From: Streptomyces sp. JHA26
GTDB lineage: Bacteria; Actinomycetota; Actinomycetes; Streptomycetales; Streptomycetaceae
Length of the DNA stretch: 37,359 nucleotides
NCBI RefSeq assembly: GCF_002005565.1
Contig: NZ_BDJC01000063.1
Location: forward strand, 1 to 37,359
Reading direction: 5' to 3'
Under the pieces are notes generated by a model. That model had not been told where the DNA came from, searched no databases, and was given only the letters and a program-made list of their open reading frames with translations. The position numbers and the translations under genes are program-made. This document shows, piece after piece, positions 14,917 to 22,830 of the stretch. Positions within the stretch are counted from its first letter, which is position 1, and each line of letters starts with the position of its first letter.

Positions 14917-16177
14917 ACTCGCCGAAGCGCGGATACACCCCGGCGAAGTACTCGGCGTCCCGTGTGTGCACCTTGCCCCAGTGCGGGCGTCCCTCGTGGG
15001 CGGTGAAGATGCGCTCGGCGGCGGTGAAGTACGCCCGGTAGGGCGTGCCCCGGAACATGTGGACGGCGACGTACGCGCTGTCGCGGCCCGAGGCGGTGGA
15101 CAGCGTGATGTCGTCGGCCGGGGCCGTCCGCACCTCGACCGGGAAACTGATCCTCAGCCCCGACCGGTCGACCATGGCCTTCAGCTCGCGCAGCGTCTCG
15201 ACGACGGCCTCGCGTGGAACGGCGTACTCCATCTCCACGAACCGCACCCGGCGCGGGGAGGTGAAGACCCGGTGGGGGATGTCGGTGTACGTCCGCGCGG
15301 ACAGGGCCCTGCTGGAGACCCGCGCGATCGCCGGGACGGTGGCGGGCACCGCGCGGCCGACCCAGTTGGCCGCCTGGAAGACGCCGTTGGAGAGGAACTC
15401 GTCGTCGAACCAGCCCTGGAGGCGCCCCACCGGCCGGGCGGGGCCCGCGCTGCGGTTGTTGCGCTTGGTGTTGGTGTTGCCGGTGTGCGGGAACCAGTAG
15501 AACTCGAAGTGCTCGTTCTCGGCCCACAGGTCGTCGAAGTCGGCGAGGACCCGCTCGAGGGGCATCGGTTCCTCGCGGGCCGTCAGCAGGAAGACCGGTT
15601 CCACGGCGAAGGTGATCGCGGTGACGACGCCGAGGGCACCGAGGCCGATCCGGGCGGCGGCGAAGACCTCGGGGTTCTCCTCCTCGGAGCACGTGAGCAC
15701 CGAGCCGTCGGCAGTGACCAGTTCCAGGCCCTTGATCTGGGTGGCGATCGAGGCCGAGTCGCGGCCCGTGCCGTGGGTGCCGGTGCTGGTGGCCCCGGAG
15801 ACCGTCTGCTCCATGATGTCGCCCATGTTCGTGAGCGACAGGCCCTCCCGCGCGAGGGCCACGTTGAGCCTCCTGAGCGGGGTGCCGGCCTCCACCGTGA
15901 CCGTCATGGCCTCGCGGTCGATGCGGCGGATGCCGGTCAACAGATGAGGACGGATCACCATCCCGTCCGTCGCGGCTATGGACGTGAAGGAGTGCCCGGT
16001 GCCGACGGCCTTGACCCGCAGCCCGTCCTCGGCGGCCCGGCGTACGGCCCGGACCAGTTCGTCGACGGACGCGGGGGCGACCTCCCGCGCCGGACGCGCC
16101 GAGACGTTGCCGCCCCAGTTACGCCACGTGCGGTTCCTCCCGCTCGTCCGCCCGCTCGCCGTGCGTGTGCTGCCCAA
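14840..16177 (-). CDS. FAD-binding D-arabinono-1,4-lactone oxidase family protein
   Basis: A 445-aa flavoprotein of the aldonolactone oxidase/alditol oxidase group. It has TWRNWGGNVSARP at the start, the FAD-binding PP-loop VKAVGTGHSFTSIAATDGM, LTNMGDIMEQTVSGATSTGTHG, and the C-terminal ALO-domain motif PHWGKVH ending in YLRRVLGP. It oxidises a sugar lactone or polyol with O2 or another acceptor; the substrate is undecided. The start is TTG 16177 with GGGAGGG five bases upstream, since no ATG or GTG lies between it and the conserved motif. Its 5' end overlaps the MFS gene by 59 nt and its 3' end overlaps the opposite-strand gene by 77 nt. Confidence 0.86.
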   Translation of the reverse strand: MGSTRTASGRTSGRNRTWRNWGGNVSARPAREVAPASVDELVRAVRRAAEDGLRVKAVGTGHSFTSIAATDGMVIRPHLLTGIRRIDREAMTVTVEAGTPLRRLNVALAREGLSLTNMGDIMEQTVSGATSTGTHGTGRDSASIATQIKGLELVTADGSVLTCSEEENPEVFAAARIGLGALGVVTAITFAVEPVFLLTAREEPMPLERVLADFDDLWAENEHFEFYWFPHTGNTNTKRNNRSAGPARPVGRLQGWFDDEFLSNGVFQAANWVGRAVPATVPAIARVSSRALSARTYTDIPHRVFTSPRRVRFVEMEYAVPREAVVETLRELKAMVDRSGLRISFPVEVRTAPADDITLSTASGRDSAYVAVHMFRGTPYRAYFTAAERIFTAHEGRPHWGKVHTRDAEYFAGVYPRFGEFTALRDRLDPDRRFQNDYLRRVLGP

Positions 16178-17378
16178 CGGTCCCTCCCCGACGCGGAGCC
16201 GGCCGCTTGAGCCGGCGGTACCCGAGGAAACCGACCGCGACCGCGACGGCCCCGGCGACCGCCGGAACCCCGTACCCCGCACGCGCCCCGGCCGCGTCGA
16301 TCACCCAGCCGCCCACGGACGAACCGAGCGCGACCCCGACCGCGAGCCCGGTGCTCACCCAGGTCATGCCCTCGGTGAGCTGGGCGCGTGGTACGTGCTC
16401 TTCGATGAGGGACATGGTCGTGATCATCGTGGGAGCGATGGACAGACCCGCAACGAACAGCGCCGCGGCCAGAAACGGCAGGTTCCCGACCAGTTGGAGG
16501 GGGATCATACTCACGGCCATCGCACACACGCCCAGCAGCCAGCGGCGCTCGGGCGGTCCGGCGAAGCGCAGCAGACCGAAGACCATGGCCGCCGTGCAGG
16601 AGCCCGCCGCGTACAGGGCCAGCACGAGGCTGGCGGCGGCCTTGTGCCCCTCCTCCTCGGCGAAGGCCACGGTGACCACGTCGACGGCCCCGAAGATCGT
16701 CCCCGTGGCCGCGAACGTCGCGACCAGGACCTGCAGTCCCCGGGAGCTCAGCGCGGTGCCGCCGCCGCCCCCGTGGTCGCGCGGGTGCGGCACGGGCTCG
16801 GTGGCGCGCTGGGCGGTCAGCCAGAAGACGCCGGCCGCCAGGAAACAGGCGGCCAGCAGCGGACCGGCCTCCGGGAACCACGCCGTGGACAGGCCGATGG
16901 AGATGATCGGCCCGAAGATGAAGCAGACCTCGTCCACCACGGACTCGAAGGAGTACGCGGTGTGCAGCTGCGGAGTGCCCCGGTAGAGGGCCGCCCAGCG
17001 GGCCCGGACCATCGCGCCGAGGCTCGGCACGCAGCCGATGCCTACACAGGCCGCGAACAGCACCCAGTCCGGCCACCCGTAGTGGGCGGCCGGCAGCAGC
17101 ACGGCCGCCGCGGTGAGCGACACCAGCGTCGCCGGGCGCAGCACGCGCCGCTGGCCGTACCGGTCCACCAGCCGCGACACCTGCGGTCCGGCCACGGCGG
17201 CGGCGAGCGCGATGGTGGCCGACAGCGCGCCGGCCAGTCCGTACCGGCCGGTGAGCTGCGAGATCATCGTCACCACGCCGATGCCCATCATCGACAGCGG
17301 CATCCGGCCGAGGAAGCCCGCGAAGGAGAAACCCTTGCTGCCGGGGGCGGCGAACAGGGCGCGGTAGGGGCTGGGCAA
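16119..17378 (-). CDS. MFS transporter
   Basis: A 419-aa major facilitator with about 12 hydrophobic segments, opening SLPSPYRALFAAPGSKGFSFAGFLGRMPLSMM. A conserved-loop-like stretch appears as RLVDRYGQRRVLRP between early spans. The C-terminus is a charged cytoplasmic tail (ERADEREEPHVA). It looks like the drug/sugar efflux-type MFS common in Streptomyces; the substrate is unknown. TTG 17378 is chosen because GGAG lies 7 nt upstream and it directly precedes the conserved PSPYRALF; the open frame continues to 17522 without good signals. It is divergent from hemH and upstream of the FAD oxidase, with overlapping ends suggesting one transcript. Confidence 0.86.
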   Translation of the reverse strand: MPSPYRALFAAPGSKGFSFAGFLGRMPLSMMGIGVVTMISQLTGRYGLAGALSATIALAAAVAGPQVSRLVDRYGQRRVLRPATLVSLTAAAVLLPAAHYGWPDWVLFAACVGIGCVPSLGAMVRARWAALYRGTPQLHTAYSFESVVDEVCFIFGPIISIGLSTAWFPEAGPLLAACFLAAGVFWLTAQRATEPVPHPRDHGGGGGTALSSRGLQVLVATFAATGTIFGAVDVVTVAFAEEEGHKAAASLVLALYAAGSCTAAMVFGLLRFAGPPERRWLLGVCAMAVSMIPLQLVGNLPFLAAALFVAGLSIAPTMITTMSLIEEHVPRAQLTEGMTWVSTGLAVGVALGSSVGGWVIDAAGARAGYGVPAVAGAVAVAVGFLGYRRLKRPAPRRGGTVGQHTHGERADEREEPHVA

Positions 17379-17520
17379 CGATGTCTCCGATAAGGGCTCA
17401 GTAAGGTGCGCTCGCAGTCGATACAGCTTACGCGCGGGGATGCCCCGAAAGAACCCCCGCGGGACGCACCGCAGCCACCCACCGATGTCCTGTGTCAGTG
17501 CCGGGTGGCAGGATCGAGAC

Positions 17521-18648
17521 ATGCCTGACGTGCTCGATGCCAGCCCCTACGACGCCCTGCTCCTGCTCTCGTTCGGCGGCCCGGAGGGCCCGGACGACGT
17601 GGTCCCGTTCCTGGAGAACGTGACGCGCGGGCGCGGCATCCCCAAGGAACGCCTCAAGGAAGTCGGACAGCACTACTTCCTCTTCGGCGGGGTCAGCCCC
17701 ATCAACGACCAGAACCGCGCCCTGCTGGACGCCCTGCGCGAGGACTTCGCCGAGCACGGCCTGGACCTGCCGGTCTACTGGGGCAACCGCAACTGGGCGC
17801 CGTACCTGACGGACACCCTGCGCGAGATGGTCCGCGACGGCCGCCGCCGCATCCTCGTCCTCGCCACCAGCGCCTACGCCTCGTACTCGGGCTGCCGCCA
17901 GTACCGCGAGAACCTCGCGGACGCGCTCGCCGCCCTCGAGGCCGAGGGCCTGGAGCTGCCGAGGATCGACAAGCTGCGGCACTACTTCAACCACCCCGGC
18001 TTCGTCGAGCCCATGGTCGACGGTGTCCTCCGGTCCCTCGCCGACCTCCCCGAGGAGGTCCGCGACGGCGCGCACATCGCGTTCTCGACCCACTCGATCC
18101 CCACCGCCGCGTCCGACACCTCCGGCCCGGTCGAGGAGCACGGCGACGGCGGTGCCTACGTCCGCCAGCACCTGGACGTGGCGCGGCTGATCGCCGACGC
18201 CGTCCGGGAGCGCACCGGCGTCGACCACCCCTGGCAGCTCGTCTACCAGTCGCGCTCCGGTGCCCCGCACATCCCGTGGCTGGAGCCCGACATCTGCGAC
18301 CACCTGGAGGAGCGCCACGCGGCCGGCGTCCCCGCCGTGGTGATGGCCCCCATCGGCTTCGTCTCCGACCACATGGAGGTCCTCTACGACCTCGACACGG
18401 AGGCCACCGCCAAGGCCGCCGAGCTGGGGCTGCCGGTGCGCCGTTCGGCCACCGTCGGCGCCGACCCGCGGTTCGCCGCCGCGGTCCGCGACCTCGTCCT
18501 GGAGCGGGCCTCCGTCGAGCGCGGCCAGGAGGTCACGCCGTGCGCCCTGGGCGCGCTCGGCGCCAGCCACGACCTGTGCCCCGTCGGCTGCTGCCCCGCC
18601 CGCGCCCCCCGGCCCGCCGCCGCGGGCGCCGACAGCCCCTACGCCTGA
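17521..18648 (+). CDS. hemH: Ferrochelatase (coproporphyrin ferrochelatase type)
   Basis: A 375-aa enzyme inserting Fe2+ into a porphyrin late in haem synthesis. In actinobacteria the established substrate is coproporphyrin III, so cpfC is the newer name. Motifs are LLLSFGGPEGPDDVVPF at the N-terminus, YASYSGCRQYREN (C125), catalytic His191 in IAFSTHSIP, and YQSRSGAPHIPWLEPDI. The C-terminus is Cys-rich (C341, C353, C357, C358), matching the actinobacterial form that holds a [2Fe-2S] cluster; which Cys are ligands is inference. ATG 17521 has GGCAGGATCGAG upstream. The suhB-like gene follows after 8 nt, probably in the same operon. Confidence 0.93.
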   Translation: MPDVLDASPYDALLLLSFGGPEGPDDVVPFLENVTRGRGIPKERLKEVGQHYFLFGGVSPINDQNRALLDALREDFAEHGLDLPVYWGNRNWAPYLTDTLREMVRDGRRRILVLATSAYASYSGCRQYRENLADALAALEAEGLELPRIDKLRHYFNHPGFVEPMVDGVLRSLADLPEEVRDGAHIAFSTHSIPTAASDTSGPVEEHGDGGAYVRQHLDVARLIADAVRERTGVDHPWQLVYQSRSGAPHIPWLEPDICDHLEERHAAGVPAVVMAPIGFVSDHMEVLYDLDTEATAKAAELGLPVRRSATVGADPRFAAAVRDLVLERASVERGQEVTPCALGALGASHDLCPVGCCPARAPRPAAAGADSPYA

Positions 18649-18656
18649 GGAGCCCC

Positions 18657-19475
18657 GTGACCGACGTGACGACCGACCCCCTCCACACGGAGCTGCTGGA
18701 GATCGCCCGGGAGGCCGCCCACCGGGCGGGCGAACTGCTGCGCGACGGCCGCCCGGCCGACCTCGGGGTCGCGGCCACCAAGTCGAGCCCGATCGACGTG
18801 GTGACCGAGATGGACATCGCCGCCGAGAAGCTGATCACCGGCCTGATCGCCGACCGCCGGCCCGCCGACGGCTTCCTCGGCGAGGAGGGCGCCGCCGTCG
18901 AGGGCACCAGCGGCGTCCGCTGGGTGATCGACCCGCTCGACGGCACGGTCAACTACCTCTACGGCCTGCCCACCTGGGCGGTCTCCATCGCCGCCGAGCA
19001 GGACGGCGAGCGGGTCGCCGGGGTGGTCGTGGCCCCGATGCGGGGCGAGACGTACTGGGCGGTCCGGGGCGGCGGCGCCTGGGCGACGGGGGCCTGGGAC
19101 GGCGAACGGCGGCTCGCCCGCCGGGCCGCGGCGCCGCTGGACCAGGCACTGGTCTCCACCGGCTTCAACTACGTCGCCGAGGTCCGCGCCGAGCAGGCCG
19201 AGATCGCGCGGCGGCTGATCCCGCTGGTACGGGACATCCGGCGCGGCGGTTCGGCCGCGATCGACCTGTGCGACGTGGCCGCGGGCCGCCTCGACGGCTA
19301 CTACGAACGGGGACTGCACCCCTGGGACCTCGCGGCAGGAGACCTGATCGCCCGGGAGGCGGGCGCGGTGACCGGTGGACGCCCCGGGGAGCGCCCGTCA
19401 CGCGATCTGACGATCGCGGCCACCCCCGAGGTCTTCCAGTCCCTCCAGCGGCTCCTGGCGGACTTCGGCGCCTGA
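18657..19475 (+). CDS. suhB: Inositol monophosphatase family protein (SuhB-like)
   Basis: A 272-aa Mg2+-dependent, Li+-sensitive-type phosphatase. Metal-binding motifs are FLGEEG (E76), WVIDPLDGTVNY (D92, D95) and GLHPWDLAAG near residue 220. Members hydrolyse inositol-1-phosphate and related sugar or nucleotide phosphates; the exact substrate is not readable. GTG 18657 has GAGGAG 5 nt upstream. The gene lies 8 nt behind hemH and ends 28 nt before a strong hairpin. It is full length and intact. Confidence 0.9.
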   Translation: MTDVTTDPLHTELLEIAREAAHRAGELLRDGRPADLGVAATKSSPIDVVTEMDIAAEKLITGLIADRRPADGFLGEEGAAVEGTSGVRWVIDPLDGTVNYLYGLPTWAVSIAAEQDGERVAGVVVAPMRGETYWAVRGGGAWATGAWDGERRLARRAAAPLDQALVSTGFNYVAEVRAEQAEIARRLIPLVRDIRRGGSAAIDLCDVAAGRLDGYYERGLHPWDLAAGDLIAREAGAVTGGRPGERPSRDLTIAATPEVFQSLQRLLADFGA

Positions 19476-19502
19476 CGCCGCTCCCGCACCCCCCGCACGA
19501 CA

Positions 19503-19542
19503 CGACGGGGCCCCGGCGCCGGATGACGCCGGGGCCCCGTCG
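19503..19542. terminator. 16-bp perfect hairpin, bidirectional terminator
   Basis: Arms 19503-19518 and 19527-19542 pair perfectly around an 8-nt loop. The hairpin sits between the plus-strand hemH-suhB unit and the minus-strand 57-aa gene, serving both. Confidence 0.88.
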
Positions 19543-19554
19543 CTCACGGGCCGG

Positions 19555-19728
19555 TCAGACGCCGGTCGCGTCGACTTCCACACCGTGCTCGGCGGCGAGA
19601 CGGCGCAGGTCGTCGAGCTCGCCCAGCTCGACCTCGACGAGGAACTCGTCGCCCTCGTCGCGAGCCCGGGACAGGTCGGACTCGGTCGTCTTTATGCGCT
19701 GCAGAAGTCCTGCGGTGAAAGCGTCCAT
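19555..19728 (-). CDS. Small conserved-looking protein, 57 aa, unknown function
   Basis: A 57-aa acidic, mostly helical protein (starts MDAFTAGLLQRIKTTESDL, then ELGELDDLRRLAAEHG). Heptad-like leucines suggest a short coiled coil or helical hairpin. I do not recognise a named family. ATG 19728 follows a G-rich stretch (GAGGGGG). Support is the isolated position between a terminator and cutRS, natural codon use and clean boundaries. Larger overlapping frames on this strand reaching 20334 are not supported. Confidence 0.72.
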   Translation of the reverse strand: MDAFTAGLLQRIKTTESDLSRARDEGDEFLVEVELGELDDLRRLAAEHGVEVDATGV

Positions 19729-20206
19729 GCTGCGCCCCCTCGTCCTGGGTCGTGGGTCGGTGGCACGGGGGTGTGCCGGTTCGGAAGGGGCGATCACGTC
19801 TCCGGTGGAGTGCCCAGCGCTGCCCTGCTGGGCGGCGACGGTGCCGGACACCCACGCCCGCTCTGCGGAAGCGGACCACGGAGCACCGCGTGGCGCGCGG
19901 TACGGGCAGAGCGTGATCGCGGGGTGTAAAGCCGTCCTCCCCATGCCCCCTCCCGCGGAAACCTCAACGGCACGAGAAAATCCCGCATTCCCGGGTAGGC
20001 GGTCCGAAAAGACGATCTTTTCCGGGCGGTCGTCCTCCGCCCGGCCGCATCCCGTCGGCCGTTTCCGTCCGCCCCTCCCCGGCCCCCGCCTTACAGCCGA
20101 CTTATGACCGAAAAGGGCAGGATGGAGGCCAACACACCCACGAGACCCCCCTGCCCTCGTGCGTCCGAGCGGCGTCACGCGGGTGGACACAGGAAGGACA
20201 AGCGAC
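19729..20206. other. Intergenic region upstream of cutRS
   Basis: About 480 nt between the divergent 57-aa gene and cutR with no supported ORF. It contains an A/T-rich dyad at 20006-20022. I could not fix a confident promoter. Confidence 0.6.
20006..20022. promoter_or_regulatory. GAAAAGA-CGA-TCTTTTC dyad upstream of cutR
   Basis: A perfect 7-bp inverted repeat with a 3-nt centre, about 185 nt upstream of the cutR start. Its A/T-rich arms stand out in this GC-rich context. A related CCGAAAAGG half-site occurs at about 20105-20113. It could be a regulator site; no factor is assigned. Confidence 0.3.
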
Positions 20207-20860
20207 GTGCGCGTACTCGTCGTCGAGGACGAGCAGCTGCTCGCCGATGCGGTGGCCACCGGACTGCGCCGGGAGGCCATGGCCGTCGACGTCGTGTACG
20301 ACGGTGCGGCCGCCCTGGAGCGCATCGGCGTCAACGACTACGACGTGGTCGTCCTCGACCGCGACCTCCCCCTCGTGCACGGCGACGACGTGTGCCGCAA
20401 GATCGTCGAACTCGGCATGCCCACCCGCGTGCTGATGCTCACGGCCTCCGGCGACGTCAGCGACCGGGTCGAGGGCCTGGAGATCGGCGCCGACGACTAC
20501 CTGCCCAAGCCCTTCGCCTTCAGCGAGCTCATCGCGCGCGTGCGTGCGCTGGGCCGGCGCACCAGCGTGCCCCTGCCGCCCGTTCTGGAGCGCGCCGGGA
20601 TCAAGCTCGACCCCAACCGCCGCGAGGTCTTCCGCGACGGCAGGGAGGTCCAGCTCGCCCCGAAGGAGTTCGCCGTGCTGGAGGTGCTCATGCGCAGCGA
20701 GGGCGCGGTCGTCTCCGCGGAGCAGCTGCTGGAGAAGGCGTGGGACGAGAACACCGACCCGTTCACCAACGTCGTGCGCGTGACCGTGATGACCCTGCGC
20801 CGCAAACTGGGCGAGCCGCCCGTCATCGTCACCGTGCCCGGCTCCGGCTACCGGATCTGA
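20207..20860 (+). CDS. cutR: Response regulator CutR (OmpR/PhoB type)
   Basis: A 217-aa DNA-binding response regulator. The receiver domain (1-115) has the acidic pair in VVEDEQ, phospho-acceptor D51 (VVLDRDLP), Thr79 region and K101 (YLPKPF). The winged-helix domain (about 125-217) ends RRKLGEPPVIVTVPGSGYRI. Length and motifs match Streptomyces CutR (SCO5862 by recollection), half of a two-component system first linked to antibiotic production and later to secretion or protein-folding stress. GTG 20207 has AGGAAGGA 8 nt upstream. The sensor gene follows after 6 nt. Confidence 0.92.
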   Translation: MRVLVVEDEQLLADAVATGLRREAMAVDVVYDGAAALERIGVNDYDVVVLDRDLPLVHGDDVCRKIVELGMPTRVLMLTASGDVSDRVEGLEIGADDYLPKPFAFSELIARVRALGRRTSVPLPPVLERAGIKLDPNRREVFRDGREVQLAPKEFAVLEVLMRSEGAVVSAEQLLEKAWDENTDPFTNVVRVTVMTLRRKLGEPPVIVTVPGSGYRI

Positions 20861-20866
20861 TCGGCC

Positions 20867-22114
20867 GTGGCGACGACACCCGCACCCCCCGGGGCGCCCC
20901 CGAAACCCACCTGGGACCCCCGCCCGGCGACCCCCCTGCCGTGGCTGCGCCCCACCATCCGGATAAGGCTCACGCTGCTGTACGGCGGCATGTTCCTGAT
21001 CGCGGGCATCCTGCTGCTGTCGATCATCTACCTGCTGGCGGCGCAGGCGCTGACCACGGGCAACGAACCGCTGTTCAAGATCGTCGGCGGCACCGACATC
21101 AAGGTCTCCAGCGACAAGTGCCCGGTCGTGAACAACGCGAGCAACCTCTCGCTGTCCACGTTCAACGCGGCGATCAGCGAGTGCATCGACCACCAGCGGC
21201 AGGTCGCCCTGGACAACCTGCTCAGCCGCTCGCTGCTGGCCCTGCTCGGCCTCGCCGTGATCGCCTTCGCCTTCGGCTACGCCATGGCCGGCCGCGTCCT
21301 GTCGCCGCTGGGCAGGATCACCCGCACCGCGCGCGCCGTGGCCGGTTCCGACCTGTCCCGGCGCATCGAGCTGGACGGCCCGGACGACGAGCTCAAGGAG
21401 CTGGCGGACACCTTCGACGACATGCTGGAGCGATTGCAGCGGGCCTTCACGGCCCAGCAGCGCTTCGTCGGCAACGCCTCGCACGAGCTGCGCACACCGC
21501 TCGCGATCAACCGCACCCTCCTGGAAGTGCACCTGTCCGACCCGAACGCCCCGGTGGAGCTCCAGCAGCTCGGCAAGACGCTCCTCGCCACCAACGAGCG
21601 CAGCGAGCAGCTCGTCGAGGGCCTGCTGCTGCTGGCCCGCAGCGACAACCAGATCGTCGAGCGGGGGCCCGTGGACCTCGCCGAGGTCGCCGGCCAGGCC
21701 ATCGACCAGGTGCACGCCGAGGCGGAGGCCAAGGGCGTGCGCATCACGGGCGACCGCGAGCCCGCGGTGGTCCGGGGCAACGGCGTGCTGCTGGAGCGGA
21801 TCGCGCTGAACCTGGTGCAGAACGCCGTGCGCTACAACGTGGCCGAACAGGGCTGGGTGGAGGTCACCACGGCGGTCGAGAACGGCCACGCGGTCCTGGT
21901 CGTCACCAACACGGGCCCGGTCGTGCCGGCGTACGAGATCGACAACCTCTTCGAGCCGTTCCGGCGGCTGCGCACGGAGCGCACGGGCAGCGACAAGGGG
22001 GTCGGCCTCGGCCTGTCCATCGTGCGGTCGGTGGCCCGGGCGCACGGCGGGCACATCTACGCGCAGCCGCGCGAGGGCGGGGGGCTCGTGATGCGTGTCA
22101 CGCTCCCGGTCTGA
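20867..22114 (+). CDS. cutS: Sensor histidine kinase CutS
   Basis: A 415-aa membrane kinase. TM1 is about residues 35-59 and TM2 about 120-141, enclosing a roughly 60-residue extracytoplasmic loop with exactly two Cys (C85 in SDKCPVV, C106 in SECIDH). HAMP (142-195) follows, then the H-box NASHELRTPLA with H206, N-box LNLVQNAVRYN, and G boxes ending GVGLGLSIVR. The paired Cys suggest redox or disulfide-state sensing, in line with reports tying CutRS to extracytoplasmic folding stress; from sequence alone this is inference. GTG 20867 starts shortly after the cutR stop. Confidence 0.92.
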   Translation: MATTPAPPGAPPKPTWDPRPATPLPWLRPTIRIRLTLLYGGMFLIAGILLLSIIYLLAAQALTTGNEPLFKIVGGTDIKVSSDKCPVVNNASNLSLSTFNAAISECIDHQRQVALDNLLSRSLLALLGLAVIAFAFGYAMAGRVLSPLGRITRTARAVAGSDLSRRIELDGPDDELKELADTFDDMLERLQRAFTAQQRFVGNASHELRTPLAINRTLLEVHLSDPNAPVELQQLGKTLLATNERSEQLVEGLLLLARSDNQIVERGPVDLAEVAGQAIDQVHAEAEAKGVRITGDREPAVVRGNGVLLERIALNLVQNAVRYNVAEQGWVEVTTAVENGHAVLVVTNTGPVVPAYEIDNLFEPFRRLRTERTGSDKGVGLGLSIVRSVARAHGGHIYAQPREGGGLVMRVTLPV

Positions 22115-22197
22115 GACCATGGCCCCGACATCCCGCCGGGACCCGGAGACGTTCGCTCCGGGCGGAATTTCCAGGTCGCCGTCCAGGGGTTCGCGTG

Positions 22198-22211
22198 TGT
22201 GATCGATCACA
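22198..22211. promoter_or_regulatory. TGTGATCGATCACA palindrome
   Basis: A perfect 14-nt palindrome. It resembles Crp/FNR half-sites (TGTGA/TCACA), but the half-sites are two bases closer than in the E. coli Crp site. It lies about 110 nt upstream of the candidate -35 box, so an activator, silencer or post-cutS role are all open. Confidence 0.35.
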
Positions 22212-22321
22212 GCGACGGCTTTTCCGCCCTCTACTCTCCGTGATCATGCACCCTGTCGGAAAGCCGGGAAAATCCTGGTTTTCAGGGGTGCTGATCACGG
22301 GAAGTACACGGTGAGACGCCT

Positions 22322-22353
22322 TTGAAGTGCGGTATTCGGACCGTGTACGGTCC
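22322..22353 (+). promoter_or_regulatory. Candidate promoter with overlapping dyad for the DUF4193 gene
   Basis: TTGAAG (22322-22327), an 18-nt gap and TACGGT (22346-22351) resemble a HrdB promoter. The -10 box lies inside a GGACCGT-GT-ACGGTCC inverted repeat (22338-22353), a plausible repressor site. Confidence 0.45.
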
Positions 22354-22520
22354 CCATCGCCATCCACGCCGATCACTCTTGAGGAGTCCGGTTGGGTGTC
22401 GATTGAGTAACAGACCTTGATGTGAGGCAAAATCTCCGCCTCGGGTCGGGCACAAGTCCGGCCTCTCACGCGTTACGTGCGCTGGAGACACCCGCAGACA
22501 CCCAGAGGGGGAGAGCGACC

Positions 22521-22817
22521 ATGGCCACCGATTACGACACTCCACGCAAGACCGACGACGACGTCGACTCGGACAGCCTTGAAGAGCTGAAGGCCCGGCG
22601 GAACGACAAGTCCGCCTCGGCCGTCGACGTCGACGAGTTCGAAGCCGCAGAGGGCCTCGAGCTTCCCGGTGCCGACCTTTCCAACGAGGAACTGGCCGTC
22701 CGTGTGCTGCCGAAGCAGCAGGACGAGTTCACCTGCATGAGCTGCTTCCTGGTGCACCACCGCAGCCAGCTGGCCCGGGAGAAGAACGGCCAGCCGATCT
22801 GCCGCGACTGCGACTGA
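22521..22817 (+). CDS. DUF4193 protein with zinc-finger-like Cys pairs
   Basis: A 98-aa acidic protein with an N-terminal disordered Asp/Glu/Lys region and a C-terminal CMSC (C72, C75) and CRDC (C94, C97) pair. The four Cys fit a zinc ribbon of the kind seen in RNA-polymerase-associated or DksA/TraR-like small proteins; the family is highly conserved in actinobacteria but its role is unknown to me. ATG 22521 has GGGGGAGAG upstream. The next gene starts 14 nt downstream on the same strand. Confidence 0.9.
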   Translation: MATDYDTPRKTDDDVDSDSLEELKARRNDKSASAVDVDEFEAAEGLELPGADLSNEELAVRVLPKQQDEFTCMSCFLVHHRSQLAREKNGQPICRDCD

Positions 22818-22830
22818 GGCGGGGTCGGCC

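Larger units (their letters stand above)
22115..22520. other. Intergenic region upstream of the DUF4193 gene
   Basis: About 400 nt with no ORF, holding a perfect 14-nt palindrome (22198-22211) and a promoter-like element with a dyad (22322-22353), listed separately. If that promoter is used the mRNA leader is about 160 nt. Confidence 0.6.

Noticed and set aside
22198..22211. Classical Crp binding site
   Set aside because: The half-sites are separated by four bases instead of the six of the E. coli consensus, so the palindrome is reported without naming a factor.
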